From positions 1 through 64,000 of the forward strand of contig JANMDN010000044.1 in assembly GCA_031376285.1 (NCBI GenBank): a DNA stretch of 64,000 nt, written 5' to 3'. The notes under the pieces were generated by a model. That model was not told where the DNA came from. It searched no databases and saw only the letters and a program-made list of their open reading frames with translations. This DNA comes from JANMDN01 sp031376285. GTDB taxonomy: Bacteria; Actinomycetota; Thermoleophilia; Miltoncostaeales; Miltoncostaeaceae. Shown here in pieces: positions 16,612 through 25,087 of this stretch; the first letter of the stretch is position 1, and the number at the start of each line of letters is the position of its first letter. The translations under genes were made by a program, and so were the position numbers.

Positions 16612-17535
16612 ATGACCGCGCCTCGAATACCCGTGACCCTGGTGACCGGGTTCCTCGGGGCTGGGAAGTCGACCCTGATCGCGCGAGTCTTGGACGATGT
16701 GTCCCCGCGGCGCATTGCCGTGGTCGAGAATGAACTCGCCGAGGTCGGCGTCGATCAACGCTTGCTCGCGGGCAGGGCGGGCGAGATCGTTGCCCTCTCC
16801 GGTGGATGTGTTTGCTGCAGCGCCAGAGGAGACCTCCTTGGAGCGGTCCGGAGCGTTTGCTCCGTTGGGTGCCCGCCCGACGCGATCCTGATCGAGACCT
16901 CAGGTATCGCTCGACCGAGCGCCACGGCCGCCGACCTTGTGGAACTCGGGGCCGCCGAGCGTCAGATATGGCTGCGCGCGATCATCGTCGTGGTTGACGC
17001 CACAAACGCGGCCACCGACTCCGCTCGCGCGGAGTTCGTCGACCAGGTGGTTCACGCTGACGCCGTGATCCTGGCAAAGCACGATCTTGCCGACGGGAGC
17101 CAGCGACGCGACGCCCAGCGGGTCATCCGGGCGATCAATCCGACCGCCTCGATCGTGCTTGCCGCCGACGCCGGGGCCGGGGAGGTGCTCGGTCCGTTCG
17201 GGGACCAGTCCGAGTCGGCCTTCGCTCCGGTCCCGGGCGTCTACGCCCTCGGACACGACATCGATGCCGTCTGTGTTGCGGTTCCCGGGGACCTGGATGG
17301 TCCTCGCCTTCGGACGCTCCTCGACGAACTCGCCAGGGACCCTTCAGTGCTTCGGGTGAAGGGCTTTGTGACAGTCGACGGGGGTGTGCGCCTTGTGCAG
17401 GGTGTCCACGCAACGGTGGACACCCTGCCGTGGTCGACGATTGACCCCGACGGCTTGGCACTCGTCGTCATCGGCGAGCGCCTCGACGAACGGCAGCTAC
17501 GCGGCCGGCTCGATGAGGTGCGAGCTAGCTCTTGA
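16612..17535 (+). CDS. COG0523 (CobW/ZigA-type) metal-chaperone GTPase
   Basis: This 307-residue G3E GTPase starts with the P-loop GFLGAGKST. It then has the metal-binding CxCC motif in GGCVCC, the ILIETSGIARP switch and the AKHDLAD (NKxD-like) guanine motif. A CobW C-terminal domain of about 90 residues follows. Relatives deliver zinc or cobalt to client enzymes. It starts 4 nt after a perfect hairpin and converges with the second CHRD gene, overlapping it by 11 nt. The metal and client are unknown. A perfect 12-bp palindrome lies inside the gene at 17398-17427. Confidence 0.92.
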   Translation: MTAPRIPVTLVTGFLGAGKSTLIARVLDDVSPRRIAVVENELAEVGVDQRLLAGRAGEIVALSGGCVCCSARGDLLGAVRSVCSVGCPPDAILIETSGIARPSATAADLVELGAAERQIWLRAIIVVVDATNAATDSARAEFVDQVVHADAVILAKHDLADGSQRRDAQRVIRAINPTASIVLAADAGAGEVLGPFGDQSESAFAPVPGVYALGHDIDAVCVAVPGDLDGPRLRTLLDELARDPSVLRVKGFVTVDGGVRLVQGVHATVDTLPWSTIDPDGLALVVIGERLDERQLRGRLDEVRASS

Positions 17536-18097
17536 TGTTGGCGCTTCGGAGTTGGCCGCGGAGGGCGCCGGCGGGGAAGTCCGTCGTGTGTACGTTGACG
17601 TAGAAGCTCGCGGGGCTCTTTCGGATCCTGCCAAGAAGCGCTGGGTCGGTGTTCTGGCATGAGGCACTCGACGCGGAGAACACGCTTCCGGGTTCGATTG
17701 GCGTCGGGGCTTTAAGGGCGATGACGACAGGCCCGTTCTTGCCTTTCGCGCCCTCGTGAATGTGGGCGGCGACCGGAATGCCGCTGTCGAGCGCGACGAT
17801 CCCGACGCAAATGTGGGTGCCGCGAATGCCGACCGAGGCAAGCCCACGCGCCAAGGAATTCCCGACGTTCTTCTCTCCCGCATTTCCGACCTCGCTGCGA
17901 CCATCGAGGTTCGCTACGAGGACGCGCTTGCCGGAGCGACCGTAGAGCGGGTCGTACTGGGCCACCTGCGGCGGGATGCTCGGCCTTGCGTGCTGGGTGT
18001 TGGCCGTTTGCCGCGCTGATCCGGCGACGGCTGTTCCGGTGGCGACGGCGGCGCACATGCCGCCCACGAGAAGCATCTTCATATGACGCTGTGCCAT
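17525..18097 (-). CDS. secreted CHRD-domain protein 2
   Basis: This 190-residue protein has an N-terminal signal peptide (KMLLVGGMCAAVATGTAVAG) and one CHRD domain with HIHEGAKGKNGPVV and VNVHTTDFPAGALRGQL. It is clearly paralogous to the protein at 15828-16448. The ATG at 18097 has AAAGGAG upstream. Its 3' end overlaps the convergent COG0523 gene by 11 nt. The arrangement suggests the cell-surface CHRD pair and the metal GTPase serve one process, but this is context inference only. Confidence 0.88.
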   Translation of the reverse strand: MAQRHMKMLLVGGMCAAVATGTAVAGSARQTANTQHARPSIPPQVAQYDPLYGRSGKRVLVANLDGRSEVGNAGEKNVGNSLARGLASVGIRGTHICVGIVALDSGIPVAAHIHEGAKGKNGPVVIALKAPTPIEPGSVFSASSASCQNTDPALLGRIRKSPASFYVNVHTTDFPAGALRGQLRSANIKS

Positions 18098-18237
18098 GAC
18101 TCACTCCTTTTCCGGGGTGCTCGACACTTCCCGTGCTCGGGGAGTGCCCGTTGCACTCTGCCCCGGCGGGGCAGGCGCGTCGAGCGATCCTTACCCGAAC
18201 TTCATATCCTCGAAACCCCCGACTCGTGAGCAGCCGA

Positions 18238-19674
18238 TCAGCTCAGGCCGGGAATCCCCAGCTCTCGCCAGCGTTCGCTGACTCGGTCGCGCACCTCGAC
18301 ACTCATGCGGGCCTCCTCGGGCCAAGGGCGCACGATGCCCTCTCCCGGGAGCTTTCGGGTTGCGTCGAATCCGACCTTCGACCCGAGCGCGAAGTACGGC
18401 GCGGCGTGGTCGAGGGCATCGACGGGGCCCTCGGTGACGAGCATGTCGCGGCCGACATCCACATTCGAGAAGGCATGAAACGCAACGGCGCTCATATCGT
18501 GGACGTTCACATCGTGGTCGACGACGATGATGCATCGTGTGAGCGACATCAGCCCGGCCCCCCAGATCGCGTTCATCAGCTTCTTCGCGTGGCCGGGGTA
18601 GCGCTTCTTCACGCTCACGATGACGCAGTTGTGGAACGTGCCCTCGGGCGGGAAATGCAGGTCGACGAGATCCGGCATCGTGACCTTGATGAGCGGGAGG
18701 AAGATCCGCTCGGTGGCCTTGCCGAGCCAGAAATCCTCCATCGGGGGGATGCCGACGACGGTGGTCGAGTAGATCGCGTCGCGGCGCATCGACATCCCGG
18801 TGATATGGAACGTGGGGTAGTCATCGACCGGTGTGTAGAAGCCGGTGTGATCGCCAAACGGCCCCTCTGGCCGAAGGTCGGTCGCGTCGACGTAGCCCTC
18901 GAGAACGATCTCCGCGTCGGCGGGCACCTCGACGTCAACGGTGCGGCAGCGCACCATCTCGACGGCCTTGCCGCGAATGAAGCCCGCGAGCATCATCTCG
19001 TCGAGGTTCGGTGGCAGCGGGGCGGTCGCGGCGTATGTGACGGCGGGGTCAGAGCCGATCGCGACCGCCACAGGAACCCGACCCTGGGAATCACGAAGAT
19101 GGGCGGCCCCATCTTTGTGGATCTGCCAGTGCATCATCGCGGTGGTCTTATCGACCTTTTGAATGCGGTACATGCCGCAGTTTCGAAGCCCCGTGCGGGG
19201 ATCCTTCGAGAAGACGAGCGGCAGCGTGATGAACGGCCCACCGTCATCGGGCCAGCACGTCAGGATAGGAAGGAGGTCGAGATCGGGCGCGGGGAGCCAC
19301 ACGTCCTGGCAGGACCCCGACTTCACGATCTTTGGAGGCCATGACGCGAGGTCCTTCAGCTTGCCGAGCGCCTTTGCCTTCTCGAGCAGTCCCTGCGGTG
19401 GCTGGAACTCAAGGAGGTCCTGGATGCGGCCCGCGATTTGGTCGAGGTTGTCGGTGCGAAGCGCCATGCCCATGCGCCGCTCGCTCCCGAACTGGTTGAT
19501 GAGGAGCGGGAGATCACTCCCGATCACGTTCGTGAAGAGGAGCGCTGGCCCACCGGACTTCATCACGCGGTCGGCGATCTCGGTGATCTCGAGGTGCGCG
19601 TCGACCGGAGCGGACACCTCGATCAGCTCACCCGCGGCCCGCAGTCGTCGAACGAACTCACGAAGATCCGACAT
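18238..19674 (-). CDS. UbiD-family decarboxylase (menaquinone route, MqnL-type candidate)
   Basis: This 478-residue prenyl-FMN-dependent decarboxylase is full length. Motifs include FGSERRMGMALR, NCGMYRIQ, the EGPFGDHTGFYT catalytic loop, and CIIVVDHDVNVHD. In futalosine-pathway bacteria a UbiD homologue decarboxylates the prenylated 1,4-dihydroxy-6-naphthoate, and the UbiX that makes its cofactor is at 12525-13148. It is the last gene of the hemB-ahbAB-hemL transcript and its start overlaps the preceding stop as TGATG. A different aromatic substrate cannot be excluded. Confidence 0.92.
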   Translation of the reverse strand: MSDLREFVRRLRAAGELIEVSAPVDAHLEITEIADRVMKSGGPALLFTNVIGSDLPLLINQFGSERRMGMALRTDNLDQIAGRIQDLLEFQPPQGLLEKAKALGKLKDLASWPPKIVKSGSCQDVWLPAPDLDLLPILTCWPDDGGPFITLPLVFSKDPRTGLRNCGMYRIQKVDKTTAMMHWQIHKDGAAHLRDSQGRVPVAVAIGSDPAVTYAATAPLPPNLDEMMLAGFIRGKAVEMVRCRTVDVEVPADAEIVLEGYVDATDLRPEGPFGDHTGFYTPVDDYPTFHITGMSMRRDAIYSTTVVGIPPMEDFWLGKATERIFLPLIKVTMPDLVDLHFPPEGTFHNCVIVSVKKRYPGHAKKLMNAIWGAGLMSLTRCIIVVDHDVNVHDMSAVAFHAFSNVDVGRDMLVTEGPVDALDHAAPYFALGSKVGFDATRKLPGEGIVRPWPEEARMSVEVRDRVSERWRELGIPGLS

Positions 19675-20177
19675 CAGTCAAGTACCGATTCGAGTTCCCG
19701 CGTGAGCGAGAGGTCCCGCCCAAGCGCGAGGAGTCCGTCGGCGTTCGCCGCGCCTCGGAGGGCTTGCTTCGCCGCGCCGAACTCCGCCTGGTGCATGGGA
19801 TCTGGGGCTGCGATGGAGGCGACCGTCGTTGCCCAGAGGGCTGGGAGGACGTCGCGACGACGCCTGGCGACGAGGCTCGCCGATAGCGCGATCAGGTCGG
19901 CGAGCGCCTCGATCACGAAGAGATCACCTGACGCCGCGACTCGAACGAGTCCTTCGGCGTAGCAGTAGTCACCGGCGAGCACGCGGGGGCCCTGGTCGCT
20001 CCCCTCGAACACCCGGGACGTGCCGTGGTGCAGGAGAAAACCTTCGAGGATCAGGTCGAGTCCGCTTGCCGCTCGCTCGCCGAGCGGCGGCCGAACATGT
20101 GCGGCGAGAAGCGGCGGCGGCGGCGTCCGCGTGAGGCGGTCAAGCAGGGCCGGCGCATCGGCGACGTGGCCGGTCAT
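19674..20177 (-). CDS. conserved-looking helical protein between hemL and ubiD, function unknown
   Basis: This 167-residue, mostly helical protein overlaps hemL by 4 nt and ubiD by 1 nt, so it is fully embedded in the operon. The segment VLAGDYCYAEGLVRVAASGD faintly recalls the start of polyprenyl synthase helices, but the aspartate-rich motifs are missing. No signal peptide or clear transmembrane helix is seen. It could be a noncatalytic prenyl-synthase-like subunit for the quinone tail. That suggestion is weak. Confidence 0.75.
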   Translation of the reverse strand: MTGHVADAPALLDRLTRTPPPPLLAAHVRPPLGERAASGLDLILEGFLLHHGTSRVFEGSDQGPRVLAGDYCYAEGLVRVAASGDLFVIEALADLIALSASLVARRRRDVLPALWATTVASIAAPDPMHQAEFGAAKQALRGAANADGLLALGRDLSLTRELESVLD

Positions 20178-21427
20178 CCGAGCGCTCGATTGAGTGCCTC
20201 GCGGGTCGCCCGGTACTCCTCTGGGCCGTGAGCGAGGCCGACAAACCATGCCTCGAATTGGGACGGCGGTGGGTAGACGCCCGCATCGAGGAGGGCTCGC
20301 GCAAGTCGTCCGTAGGCCTCAGTGTCGCTCGCCGTCGCGTCGGTGTAGTCGGCAACGGGGCCGTCGGTGAAAAATGGCGTGAGCATGGATCCGACCCGAT
20401 TGATTGTGACGGGCGCGCCGCTGTCACGAAGGAGCTCTTCGAGCGTCGCGCCACCTTCCTCGAGGCGGTCGTAGACCCCGGGCGCCGCCAGCTCGGCGAG
20501 CATCGCGAGGCCCGCGGCGGTCGCGAGCGGGTTCCCCGAGAGCGTCCCGGCCTGGTAGCAGGGGCCCTCTGGGGCGAGCTGGCTCATGATCTGGCGAGGT
20601 CCGCCAAAGGCCCCGACGGGGAGACCCCCCCCGATGACCTTGCCAAGGCACGTGATGTCAGCGCGGACGTCGTAGCGCTCCTGCGCGCCACCGTAGGCGA
20701 TCCGAAACCCGGTGATGACCTCATCCAGGATGAGGAGCGCCCCGTGACGATCACATGCGGCGCGCAGTGCACCCAGGTACGCGGCGCCGGGCTCGACCAC
20801 ACCCATGTTCCCGGCGACCGGCTCGACGATGATCGCCGCGGCGCCCTCAAGCGCGGCATCGGCGGCGTCGGCGTCGCCGTACCTGGCAAGTCGCGTCGTG
20901 CGCGTGGCGCCCTCGGTCACTCCCGGGCTCGTCGGCACGCCGAGCGTCGTCGCTCCGCTGCCCGCCTGGGCGAGCAGGCCGTCGATGGCGCCGTGGTAGC
21001 CCCCGATGGTCTTGACGATCACCTCGCGGCCGGTCGCGGCGCGCGCGAGGCGAATGGCGCCGGTGACCGCCTCGCTACCTGACGACGTCATCCGGAGCTG
21101 CTCCATCGACGGGAATGCCGCGCAAACGGACTCGGCGAAGCGAATCTCGGCTTCGGTCGGCGCTCCAAAGGACGTCCCATCGGGGAGCTGTCGCCGGATC
21201 GCGTCGAGAATCTTCGGGTTCGCGTGCCCGAGGATCGCCGGCCCCCAGGTTGCCAGGTAGTCGACGTACCGGTTGCCGTCGACGTCCCAGACATGCGGAC
21301 CCTCGGCCCGTGCGATGAAAATGGGATCGCGCCCGATCGAGCCCATCGCCCGGACCGGAGAGTTGACGCCGCCCACGAGGACCTCGCGTCCTCGCGAGTA
21401 GAGCTCGGCGCTCCGCGTGAAGCTCAC
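20174..21427 (-). CDS. hemL: glutamate-1-semialdehyde 2,1-aminomutase
   Basis: This 417-residue PLP enzyme makes 5-aminolevulinate. Family motifs are PGGVNSPVRA-like (VGGVNSPVRAMG), EGPHVWDVDGNRYVDY, GSEAVTGAIRLARAATGR, the EVITGFR region, and the PLP lysine in TCLGKVIGGGLPVGAFGG. I chose GTG 21427, which overlaps the upstream ahbAB stop as GTGA; a longer frame to 21469 lies inside that gene. It is adjacent to hemB, giving two steps of tetrapyrrole synthesis in one operon. Confidence 0.95.
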   Translation of the reverse strand: MSFTRSAELYSRGREVLVGGVNSPVRAMGSIGRDPIFIARAEGPHVWDVDGNRYVDYLATWGPAILGHANPKILDAIRRQLPDGTSFGAPTEAEIRFAESVCAAFPSMEQLRMTSSGSEAVTGAIRLARAATGREVIVKTIGGYHGAIDGLLAQAGSGATTLGVPTSPGVTEGATRTTRLARYGDADAADAALEGAAAIIVEPVAGNMGVVEPGAAYLGALRAACDRHGALLILDEVITGFRIAYGGAQERYDVRADITCLGKVIGGGLPVGAFGGPRQIMSQLAPEGPCYQAGTLSGNPLATAAGLAMLAELAAPGVYDRLEEGGATLEELLRDSGAPVTINRVGSMLTPFFTDGPVADYTDATASDTEAYGRLARALLDAGVYPPPSQFEAWFVGLAHGPEEYRATREALNRALG

Positions 21428-22509
21428 CAGACCGGGAGCGGCTCGCCGGCCAGCGCGAGCGCTTCCCACTGCCGGTACTCGGGTGTGTAGTACACGAGCC
21501 GAATTTTCTTGAACTCGTGGGTCGAGTAGAGGGTCGCGTGCTCGTCGGCGCCGGCAAGGCCAACCTCGTCGGCGATCGCGCGGATGGTCTCCTCGCAGAG
21601 TTCCATCGAGCGCGCGTGGACCATCGTGAAGAGCGTGTACGGCCAGTCCTCATAGGTCGGTCGCAGGTAGCAATGCGAGACGGCACGGAAGGCCGCCATC
21701 CTCGGGCCCATCTCCTCGACCTGGTCGTGTGGGACCTTCCAGACGGCCATGCCGTTTGCCCCGAAGCCCGCCTTGCGGTGGTTGAGGACTGCCGCAAAAC
21801 GACGCATGTAGGTGCGGTCGACAAAGACCTGGGCCTGGGCGAGCAACTCGTCAACATCGACGCCGGCCTCGACTGCCCAGGTATCAAACGGTGTCGATGT
21901 GACCGGAAGGTCGCGCTGCAAGATGACGATCGCACGCTTGTCGGCCTCGGTCGGGAGGACGCCATCGCCCCGTTGCGGTGGGGCCTTCTGCTCGGTCTTC
22001 TCGGCGACGTCTTTGGTACCGGTCATGTCGAGCTGGACATTGATCTTGAAGAGCTTCAGCGTCGGCATCAGGCGAGTGGAATCGGCGTTTGTCGCGTGGG
22101 CGAGCCGGTCGACGGTCTCCTCGATCCCAAGCTCGGACTCGGGTTCGCACGCAAGTGTGTACCACAGGTTGTAGCGGTGGGTGCGCCGGTAGTTGTGGCT
22201 CACACCGGGGTGCCCACCGATGATCGACGCTGCCTCGAAGAGGCGGTCATCGGGGTATGCCGCGGCGACAAGGGTGCTCGTATAGCCGAGCGCTCGCGTG
22301 TCGAAGATCGCCGAGATCTGGCGGATGATCTCCGCATCCTTGAGGCGCTGAATCCGTGAAAGGACCTCAGCCTCGGCCATGCCGATGCGCTCGCCGATCT
22401 CCGCAAAGGGCTCGCGAACAAAACGAAGGCCCGACTGAAGCGCGTTCAGGAGCGTCTGGTCGGTCTCGTCGGGTTTGTAGTGAACGCGCGTGCGAGCGGT
22501 AGTAGCCAC
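21424..22509 (-). CDS. fused siroheme decarboxylase AhbA-AhbB (NirDL-type)
   Basis: This 361-residue protein holds two AsnC/Lrp-like halves. The first (about 15-165) has PFAEIGERIGMAEAEVLSRI, GVSHNYRRTHRYNLWYTL and the AhbA/NirD layout. The second (about 185-345) has LQRDLPVTSTPFDTWA and SHCYLRPTYEDWPYTLFTM, as in AhbB/NirL. Such pairs decarboxylate siroheme to 12,18-didecarboxysiroheme, for the alternative heme route or heme d1. Automated pipelines often mislabel them as Lrp regulators. Neighbours hemB and hemL support an enzyme role. The linker at about 166-184 is Lys/Pro-rich. It lies 11 nt after hemB. Confidence 0.85.
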   Translation of the reverse strand: MATTARTRVHYKPDETDQTLLNALQSGLRFVREPFAEIGERIGMAEAEVLSRIQRLKDAEIIRQISAIFDTRALGYTSTLVAAAYPDDRLFEAASIIGGHPGVSHNYRRTHRYNLWYTLACEPESELGIEETVDRLAHATNADSTRLMPTLKLFKINVQLDMTGTKDVAEKTEQKAPPQRGDGVLPTEADKRAIVILQRDLPVTSTPFDTWAVEAGVDVDELLAQAQVFVDRTYMRRFAAVLNHRKAGFGANGMAVWKVPHDQVEEMGPRMAAFRAVSHCYLRPTYEDWPYTLFTMVHARSMELCEETIRAIADEVGLAGADEHATLYSTHEFKKIRLVYYTPEYRQWEALALAGEPLPVW

Positions 22510-22520
22510 AGGTCTCCCGA

Positions 22521-23531
22521 TCAGTTTTCGCTCAGCCAGCGTGCTGCGGCCTCGGCGTGGTAGGTGATCACGAGGTCCGCGCCGGCGCGCCGAATCGCCG
22601 TCAACGTCTCAAGGGCCGCCGCGCGTTCATCGAGCCAGCCTCGCTCGGCCGCGGCTTTGAGCATCGCGTACTCGCCACTCACGTGGTACGCGACGAGCGG
22701 CAGCTCCGTCGTTTCTCGAACGCGAGCGATGACATCCAGGTAGGTCGCCGCGGGCTTCACCATCACCATGTCGGCACCTTCCGCGATGTCGAGACGCACC
22801 TCGCGAACGGCTTCGCGGACGTTTGCCGGGTCCATTTGGTAGCCGCGGCGGTCACCAAAGCCCGGGGCGGATCCCGCCGCCTGGCGAAATGGCCCGTAGA
22901 AGGCCGAGGAGTACTTCGCCGCATAGGAGAGAATCGAGACGCCCTCATGGCCCTCGGCGTCGAGCGCGGAACGAATCGCACCCACCCGGCCGTCCATCAT
23001 GTCGCTCGGCGCGACGATGTCGGCTCCGGCGGCCGCGTGGCTGAGCGCCGTCCTCGCGATAACGTCAAGCGACGGGTCGTTCTGGACTTCGCCGTCTTCG
23101 ACGATGCCGCAGTGGCCGTGATCGGTGTAGGCGCAGAGACACACGTCGGTGACGACGACCATCTCCGGGACGGCCGCTTTGATCGCCACGACGGCTTCCT
23201 GGGCGGAGCCATTGACATCGTAGGCCGAGGTCGCCGCGCCATCTTTGTGATCTGAGATTCCAAAGATCAGGACCGCCGGCACGCCTGCTTCGAAGGCCCG
23301 TCGGGCGGTGCGCGCAAGGAGGTCGGGGCTCTGGCGCGAGTGGCCAGGAAGGGCGTCGATCGGCTGCTCGCGGTCATGGCCGGAGATCGCAAAGAGCGGG
23401 AGGATGAACTGGTCGGCGCTCAGACGTGTCTCGCGAACCATCCGGCGGAGCGTCTCCGAGCGGCGCAGGCGCCGAGGGCGGGCAACCGGGTAAACGGCGC
23501 CGAGGGCGTCGGTTGGAGCGCTGCGCTTCAC
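22521..23531 (-). CDS. hemB: porphobilinogen synthase (5-aminolevulinate dehydratase)
   Basis: This 336-residue enzyme condenses two 5-aminolevulinates. The zinc-binding motif DVCLCAYTDHGHCG is of the cysteine type, and the two active-site lysines sit in YAAKYSSAFYGPF and MVKPAA. The region RRGYQMDPAN is also typical. It is first in the hemB-ahbAB-hemL-ubiD operon and divergent from the SDR gene with a gap of about 47 nt that must contain both promoters. Confidence 0.96.
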   Translation of the reverse strand: MKRSAPTDALGAVYPVARPRRLRRSETLRRMVRETRLSADQFILPLFAISGHDREQPIDALPGHSRQSPDLLARTARRAFEAGVPAVLIFGISDHKDGAATSAYDVNGSAQEAVVAIKAAVPEMVVVTDVCLCAYTDHGHCGIVEDGEVQNDPSLDVIARTALSHAAAGADIVAPSDMMDGRVGAIRSALDAEGHEGVSILSYAAKYSSAFYGPFRQAAGSAPGFGDRRGYQMDPANVREAVREVRLDIAEGADMVMVKPAATYLDVIARVRETTELPLVAYHVSGEYAMLKAAAERGWLDERAAALETLTAIRRAGADLVITYHAEAAARWLSEN

Positions 23532-23578
23532 GATTCGAGTCTACCCCCCTCCCTTCGGACGATGGCATCATCCTCCGC

Positions 23579-24292
23579 GTGGAACGTCCTCGATCTGCGG
23601 TCATCTTTGGCGCACGAAACGTCGGCCGCGCGGTCGCCATTGGCCTCCATCACGAGGGATGGCGGGTGCTCGCGCTGGCTCGGAGCGTCGAGACCCTGAG
23701 CGGGCTGCCGGCGGGGGTTGCGAGGGAGGTTGTCGATGCCGGAGACCCTCGGCAGGTCGACGGCGTGTTCAACCTGGCCCGAGACGCCTTCGGCCAGATC
23801 GACCTGGTCGTCAACGCGATGACGTCCCCGCCGCGCGACCAACCGTTCGGTGGAGGCTCAGTCGTGGACGCGCCGCCCGAGCGGCTTGAGGAGTGGCTGC
23901 GCGCATGCCTGCCGCCAGCGTGGAACGTGCTCCAGGCATCGGCGCGCGTCCTGGGCGCCCAAGGCCACGGAACCATCGTGCAGATCGCTGGGCCGTCGAC
24001 GCGCCGCGTGGGTCCGCAGCGCGGCGCGTGGGGTGCGGCCCAGATGGCGCTTCGCGGTGTGGTCGAGGCACTCGTGCAGGAGATGCGCCCGCTCGGTATT
24101 CACGTCGCGCTTCTCGTCGCCGACGGCGAGATCGTGACCGACCGCTACGAATCAACCGGCAGGCCTCCGCTGAGCGCGCTCGAACCTGGCGACATCGCCC
24201 ACGCCGTGAGCTTTCTCGCCGGGCAGACCCAAACCGCCTGGACGCACCAGGTCGTCCTTACGCCCCGCGGCCGAGAGTGGGTGCCCGCTTGA
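23579..24292 (+). CDS. short-chain dehydrogenase/reductase family protein
   Basis: This 237-residue Rossmann protein opens with VIFGARNVGRAVAIGL (a variant of the TGxxxGxG motif). LVVNAMTSPP follows in place of NNAG. The usual YxxxK is not clear: the catalytic region reads GPSTRRVGPQRGAWGAAQMAL, where Tyr appears replaced by Trp. It may therefore be a binding or atypical member. I chose GTG 23579 because the fold begins there. The closing region TAWTHQVVLTPRG is SDR-like. Confidence 0.8.
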   Translation: MERPRSAVIFGARNVGRAVAIGLHHEGWRVLALARSVETLSGLPAGVAREVVDAGDPRQVDGVFNLARDAFGQIDLVVNAMTSPPRDQPFGGGSVVDAPPERLEEWLRACLPPAWNVLQASARVLGAQGHGTIVQIAGPSTRRVGPQRGAWGAAQMALRGVVEALVQEMRPLGIHVALLVADGEIVTDRYESTGRPPLSALEPGDIAHAVSFLAGQTQTAWTHQVVLTPRGREWVPA

Positions 24293-24545
24293 CCGCCGAA
24301 TCGACCCTGACGACGCGTCTTGGCGAGCTGCTTGCGCGGCCGCTGGCGACGCGACCCGCGCGCACTGGACCGGGTACTTGGACGGGACCGCGGCCTTTCG
24401 CGGCGGTTCGCTGGCCGGTGTTCGGGCGGCAGTTCGGGCGCTTTGGCGCGAACAGCATCTCGGCGACCGCCCCACCGATGACCTGCTGCTCCTGGTCGGG
24501 GCGGGAATGAAGATGCGACGACGGTGGCCTGTCCGAGCGTCGTGA
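24293..24545 (+). other. possible unannotated coding stretch without a start
   Basis: The frame ending at TGA 24543-24545 reads a plausible helical peptide (WTGYLDGTAAFRGG, then VRAAVRALWREQHLGDRP, then DDLLLLVGAG), but has no ATG/GTG/TTG after the SDR stop. A second frame opens at TTG 24289, overlapping the SDR stop as TTGA, and ends at 24510 with a less convincing peptide. A frameshift joining the two is possible. I cannot settle which is used. Confidence 0.35.
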
Positions 24546-24620
24546 GCGAAACGTGCAACCGAAGCCTGCTCGCCTATCGTTCACGTTTGGCACGCACACA
24601 CGGCCGTCCTCACACTCGTA

Positions 24621-25073
24621 TCAATGCCCGACCGATACCTGTACGGAGCACTTGAACGCCTGGGCGCTGCTCCCTCCGTTACCACACTTCCCCTTGATCG
24701 TGGTGCCTGTGCTGGAGTACACCTGAACGGCAAAGGTGTCGAAACCACTTCCAGCATTCCAGGGACCTAACGAGGGTCCGCTGGGAGCGGGCCAAGCCCA
24801 GGCCTTCTTCAACAGGTACGGAACGGCGGTGTTGACGATGCGCACAGAGTTTGCGTTGTGGAACGCCCCCCAGGAACTCACCCAGCCGGAGCCCCCGGTG
24901 ATGCCCGCGGCGCAAGAAGTGTTGGCATAGAAGCAGTTCGTCGAGATTGGAGCGTGCGTCCCAAGAGCGCTGGATGTCGTCGCGAGCGCGGCGACTGCCG
25001 TGAGTCCTGCGAAGACGAGGGAGCGACGGACGCTCCGCGACTCGGAACCGATCGCGGATATCGAGACTGTCAT
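24621..25073 (-). CDS. secreted protein of unknown function with four cysteines
   Basis: This protein of about 150 residues has a long signal peptide (residues about 17-37, VFAGLTAVAALATTSSALG). A mature domain follows, rich in Ser, Thr, Gly and aromatic residues with four cysteines (NCFYANTSCAAG, then GKCGNGG and FKCSVQVS) that could form two disulfides. An alternative ATG at 25085 adds four residues but lacks a ribosome site; GGGGG precedes 25073. I do not recognise the family. GC content is a little lower than the neighbours, as in the next two small genes. Confidence 0.65.
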   Translation of the reverse strand: MTVSISAIGSESRSVRRSLVFAGLTAVAALATTSSALGTHAPISTNCFYANTSCAAGITGGSGWVSSWGAFHNANSVRIVNTAVPYLLKKAWAWPAPSGPSLGPWNAGSGFDTFAVQVYSSTGTTIKGKCGNGGSSAQAFKCSVQVSVGH

Positions 25074-25087
25074 CCTTACCCCCATTG

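Noticed and set aside
18133..19344. A 403-codon plus-strand frame opposite ubiD
   Set aside because: The opposite strand encodes an intact UbiD with all motifs; the shadow peptide is rich in Arg, His and Asp with no fold.
21424..22509. Reading this gene as an Lrp/AsnC transcription regulator
   Set aside because: The SHNYRRTHRYNLW and SHCYLRPTYEDWPY motifs and the hem operon fit siroheme decarboxylase better; there is no separate ligand-binding domain layout as in Lrp.
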